Origin: Candidatus Bathyarchaeota archaeon
GTDB taxonomy: Archaea > Thermoproteota > Bathyarchaeia > 40CM-2-53-6 > RBG-13-38-9
Assembly (NCBI GenBank): GCA_026015225.1
Contig: JAOZGV010000132.1
Location: forward strand, 1-6,951
DNA length: 6,951 nucleotides
Reading direction: 5' to 3'
Positions 5,248-6,951 of the stretch are shown piece after piece (the stretch's first letter is position 1; the number at the start of each line of letters is the position of its first letter). The translations under genes were made by a program, and so were the position numbers. Below the pieces are notes generated by a model. The model was not told where the DNA came from. It searched no databases and saw only the letters and a list, made by a program, of their open reading frames with translations.

Positions 5248-5565
5248 CTAATTTTCCAAAAATCCCTTTAGACTCTTACTTGTTCCTGAAACTCTAATTA
5301 CATGAATCGCGGCTGTATGATCATTAATCTTTGTTATTAAAGCAAGCGAAGCTCTAACCTCATTTATTGCATTATGGCTACATCTAATAATAGCTTCTTT
5401 GGATTTTGGGTTAAAATATATAACTTTTGGCCATGTTTTTACTACAATCTGTTCTCCATATAGATATCTTAGATTTTGGAATAAGGTCGAATTCAAACTA
5501 TCTTTAGTAATTTTTTCATTAGACAATACTATCACTAGTAGATATCTCCAAATTCTTCTTTTCAT
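5248..5565 (-). CDS. rnp2: RNase P protein component 2 (Pop5)
   Basis: Protein subunit of archaeal RNase P, which removes 5' leaders from pre-tRNA. Pop5 pairs with Rpp30 to activate the catalytic RNA's cleavage step. Family features: the N-terminal RRIWRYLLV strand (3-11), AIIRCSHNAINEVRASLALI (58-77), which is the most conserved stretch, and VSGTSKSLK (92-100). At 105 residues it is near the normal size. The ATG start at 5565 overlaps the Rpp30 stop as ATGA, with GAGTG about 8 bases upstream, so the two partners are translationally coupled and probably made in equal amounts. It is the last gene of its block; the exosome genes that often follow are absent and a convergent small ORF lies there instead. 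Confidence 0.9.
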   Translation of the reverse strand: MKRRIWRYLLVIVLSNEKITKDSLNSTLFQNLRYLYGEQIVVKTWPKVIYFNPKSKEAIIRCSHNAINEVRASLALITKINDHTAAIHVIRVSGTSKSLKGFLEN

Positions 5566-6272
5566 TTTTTAGGCACTCTATATATTTCTACACCTTCTGC
5601 TATCCATCGATTCGAAAGTTTTTTTCTATTTTCCTTTATGATTGAGAGAGGATTCTTTGAAACTGAATTTAATGCCTCGATTTTATCTAAACCTAGAAAA
5701 ATTCCTAAAGCTGCCATATCTCTTGGAGAACGCATCATGAATGAATTCTTTGCGCCACTTGATAAAATTATAGGTACTTTGTTATATTTTGCGATAGAAA
5801 TCTCCTCATACAGTTTCCTAAATACGTTTATTTTCGAATTTGTGGAAGTTAAAATTTCGGACATTCTAATTTCTAAATGTTTATTTGAAATTCGATTTAT
5901 TGCTTTTCTGATACTTCGAAGAGTCATCTTTTGACCTATCGATACTAAATCCACTCTTCGATCTCTAGAAGCAACGATTGAAACCTCAGTATTATTGCAG
6001 TTAACACAAATTATCTCATAAATTCTTCTGTTTTTTCTCAATTCTTTCAAAAGTTCAATGCGAGTTTTAGGCGTAATATCTAATCTTTTAGCAATATCTA
6101 TTCCAGCTTCGTTAAATTTCATAATTATTCTGTCGATTTGATTTTGTTTTAGTTGACAAAATGAAATTCCAATAAGTGAGATATCGAGTAATCTAGATAT
6201 TCTAATCAATCTATCTAAAATCTCATCTTCATAAGAAGATGGAATGATACAAAAATCAACAAATCTTCTCAT
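5562..6272 (-). CDS. rnp3: RNase P protein component 3 (Rpp30)
   Basis: TIM-barrel (PHP-like) RNase P subunit that forms a 2:2 complex with Pop5. Features include FVDFCI (4-9) where the family usually has a similar FxD strand, RLDITP (63-68), LRKNRRIYEIICV (78-90), the segment DRRVDLVS (104-111), HLEIRMSEIL (132-141), and the highly typical IILSSGAKN (168-176) plus MRSPRDMAAL (180-189). The 236 residues are a normal length. The ATG start at 6272 overlaps the stop of the upstream COG1325 gene as ATGA, with AGGG a few bases upstream. It is followed by Pop5 with a second ATGA overlap. The PHP metal-ligand set is not obvious, as expected, since Rpp30 is non-catalytic. Confidence 0.92.
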   Translation of the reverse strand: MRRFVDFCIIPSSYEDEILDRLIRISRLLDISLIGISFCQLKQNQIDRIIMKFNEAGIDIAKRLDITPKTRIELLKELRKNRRIYEIICVNCNNTEVSIVASRDRRVDLVSIGQKMTLRSIRKAINRISNKHLEIRMSEILTSTNSKINVFRKLYEEISIAKYNKVPIILSSGAKNSFMMRSPRDMAALGIFLGLDKIEALNSVSKNPLSIIKENRKKLSNRWIAEGVEIYRVPKK

Positions 6273-6724
6273 ATCAATAACCCTATTCTTTGATAATATT
6301 CAAAGACAATCTCTTTAGGAAGGCGTTTAGATTTTTTTAATTTAATCTTTATCTTAATCGGATCTTGTTGTTGGAAGCAGATTTTTTTCATATATGCTAT
6401 TTGCTTGTCTAATCTTATGTAAAAATTACTTTTATCATCTAAATGATTTTCAAACTCTTTAGTAAGTTCTTTTTTTTCTTTCTCTCCAAGTAATCCCGAA
6501 AGATGTTTTATAAATAGATCAATTAACTTTTTATCATCAATCTCTGCATCTAAAATAGTAATCGGATTGCCGTAATGACCTTCAAGATTTGTTTTTTTAA
6601 TTTTAATCTTCTCTTTTAGCTCTTCCGGGAATAAATTCATTAATGCTTCTGTGACCTTCTCTGTTCTTTCAGTAGCATTAATAAAACAAGATATGATGAT
6701 CTTTGTAACTCTAACTTCTTCCAT
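6269..6724 (-). CDS. RNA-binding protein of the exosome neighbourhood (COG1325/DUF54)
   Basis: Archaeal COG1325/DUF54 protein of 151 residues, predicted to bind RNA and long annotated as a putative exosome-associated subunit because of its gene order. Visible hallmarks are ISCFINATERTEKV near the start, LEGHYGNPI (47-55), the acidic helix DDKKLIDLFIKHL (63-75), SNFYIRLDKQ (99-108) and DPIKIKIKLK (121-130). Biochemical function is not well established. The start is ATG 6724; only a weak GAAGAT motif lies upstream. Its stop overlaps the Rpp30 start by four bases (ATGA), so it is the first gene of a coupled three-gene unit. The eL15 gene that often precedes it in archaea is not seen in the remaining 227 bases. 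Confidence 0.85.
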   Translation of the reverse strand: MEEVRVTKIIISCFINATERTEKVTEALMNLFPEELKEKIKIKKTNLEGHYGNPITILDAEIDDKKLIDLFIKHLSGLLGEKEKKELTKEFENHLDDKSNFYIRLDKQIAYMKKICFQQQDPIKIKIKLKKSKRLPKEIVFEYYQRIGLLI

Positions 6725-6951
6725 TTTAATATCTTCTAATTAACATAAAATGGTTTATTAGCTTTTTAATATTTGAAAAAGAAATTTTCTTATACAAATA
6801 AGAAAAGTGATTAATATTCTGACTTATTATGAAATGATCTCAACAAAATCGAAATTATCAATAAAAGAGTAAAATACGACGATTTTTGAAAAGTATCTTA
6901 AAAAAATTGATAGAAACCACCTTGTATTAAACATTCAAAATGATAAAAATT
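6725..6951. promoter_or_regulatory. Non-coding right edge with probable promoter of the RNase P operon
   Basis: I find no convincing gene in these 227 bases on either strand: every frame is closed or open only for short runs. The region should contain the minus-strand promoter for the COG1325 gene. AAATATTAAA near 6763-6772 on the minus strand is a possible TATA-like site with a leader of about 20 bases. TTGTATAAG near 6790-6798 is another, lying inside an inverted repeat. Both are weak matches in AT-rich DNA. Confidence 0.35.
6785..6806. repeat. Perfect 9-bp inverted repeat, 4-base loop
   Basis: The arms TTTTCTTAT (6785-6793) and ATAAGAAAA (6798-6806) are exact reverse complements separated by ACAA. 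The element is 60-80 bases upstream of the COG1325 start. It could be an operator for a dimeric regulator or a small hairpin in RNA from either strand. No T-tract follows on the plus strand, so it is not an obvious terminator. Confidence 0.7.

Noticed and set aside
5638..5934. Plus-strand ORF inside Rpp30
   Set aside because: Opposite strand of the conserved Rpp30 segments SSGA and RSPRDMAAL; hydrophobic appearance arises from the reverse complement of Lys/Arg/Glu/Asp codons.
6807..6845. C/D-box small RNA near the right edge
   Set aside because: GTGATTA and CTGA resemble C and D' boxes, but only 5 bases separate them, too short for a guide, and no matching C'/D pair follows.
6898..6951. 3' end of a minus-strand gene entering from the right
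   Set aside because: One minus frame is open from 6951 to a TAA at 6898-6900, but only 17 codons are visible and they match no family that I recognise, including eL15.

Overview
This window comes from an AT-rich archaeon (roughly one-third G+C by eye). The evidence is the gene set: aIF5B, aIF2-gamma, the archaeal/eukaryotic ribosomal proteins eS6, eS24 and eS31, RNA polymerase subunit Rpo7, the elongation factor Spt4, GTP-dependent dephospho-CoA kinase, and the RNase P proteins Rpp30 and Pop5. Bacteria lack this combination. Spacing is compact, introns are absent, many genes start with TTG or GTG, and several have Shine-Dalgarno-like motifs. I cannot place the organism in a phylum from this sequence alone. 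I see no rRNA, tRNA, CRISPR array, insertion sequence or phage gene.

Layout. (1) Positions 1-1800, plus strand: the 3' part of the aIF5B gene (cut by the left edge), a short intergenic region with a TATA-like element, then eS6, eS24 and eS31 in tight order. (2) Positions 1818-4846, minus strand, converging on the first block and read right to left: aIF2-gamma, a PIN-domain nuclease, Rpo7, Spt4 and dephospho-CoA kinase. (3) Positions 4847-5031: a divergent control region holding a 12-bp perfect palindrome and TATA-like motifs. (4) Positions 5032-5232, plus strand: a small, lysine-rich, cysteine-containing protein that I do not recognise. (5) Positions 5248-6724, minus strand: a COG1325/DUF54 RNA-binding protein, Rpp30 and Pop5, joined by two 4-bp ATGA stop/start overlaps. 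(6) Positions 6725-6951: non-coding as far as I can see, with a perfect 9-bp inverted repeat.

How the genes fit together. Nearly everything serves information flow: initiator-tRNA delivery (aIF2-gamma), subunit joining (aIF5B), the 30S subunit (eS6, eS24, eS31), transcription (Rpo7, Spt4), tRNA 5'-end maturation (Rpp30, Pop5) and RNA processing (PIN nuclease, COG1325). The one metabolic gene is the CoA-synthesis kinase. From memory, many archaea carry eS6, aIF2-gamma, PIN, Rpo7, Spt4, DUF359, eS24 and eS31 as one co-directional run. Here the same genes are split into two facing transcription units, so the cluster appears rearranged. COG1325-Rpp30-Pop5 is the head of the predicted archaeal exosome superoperon, which stops short here. 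The most unusual items are a recent 54-bp tandem duplication in the eS24 tail, the unrecognised small protein with a near-zinc-ribbon, and an Asn in the aIF2-gamma P-loop where His is usual.
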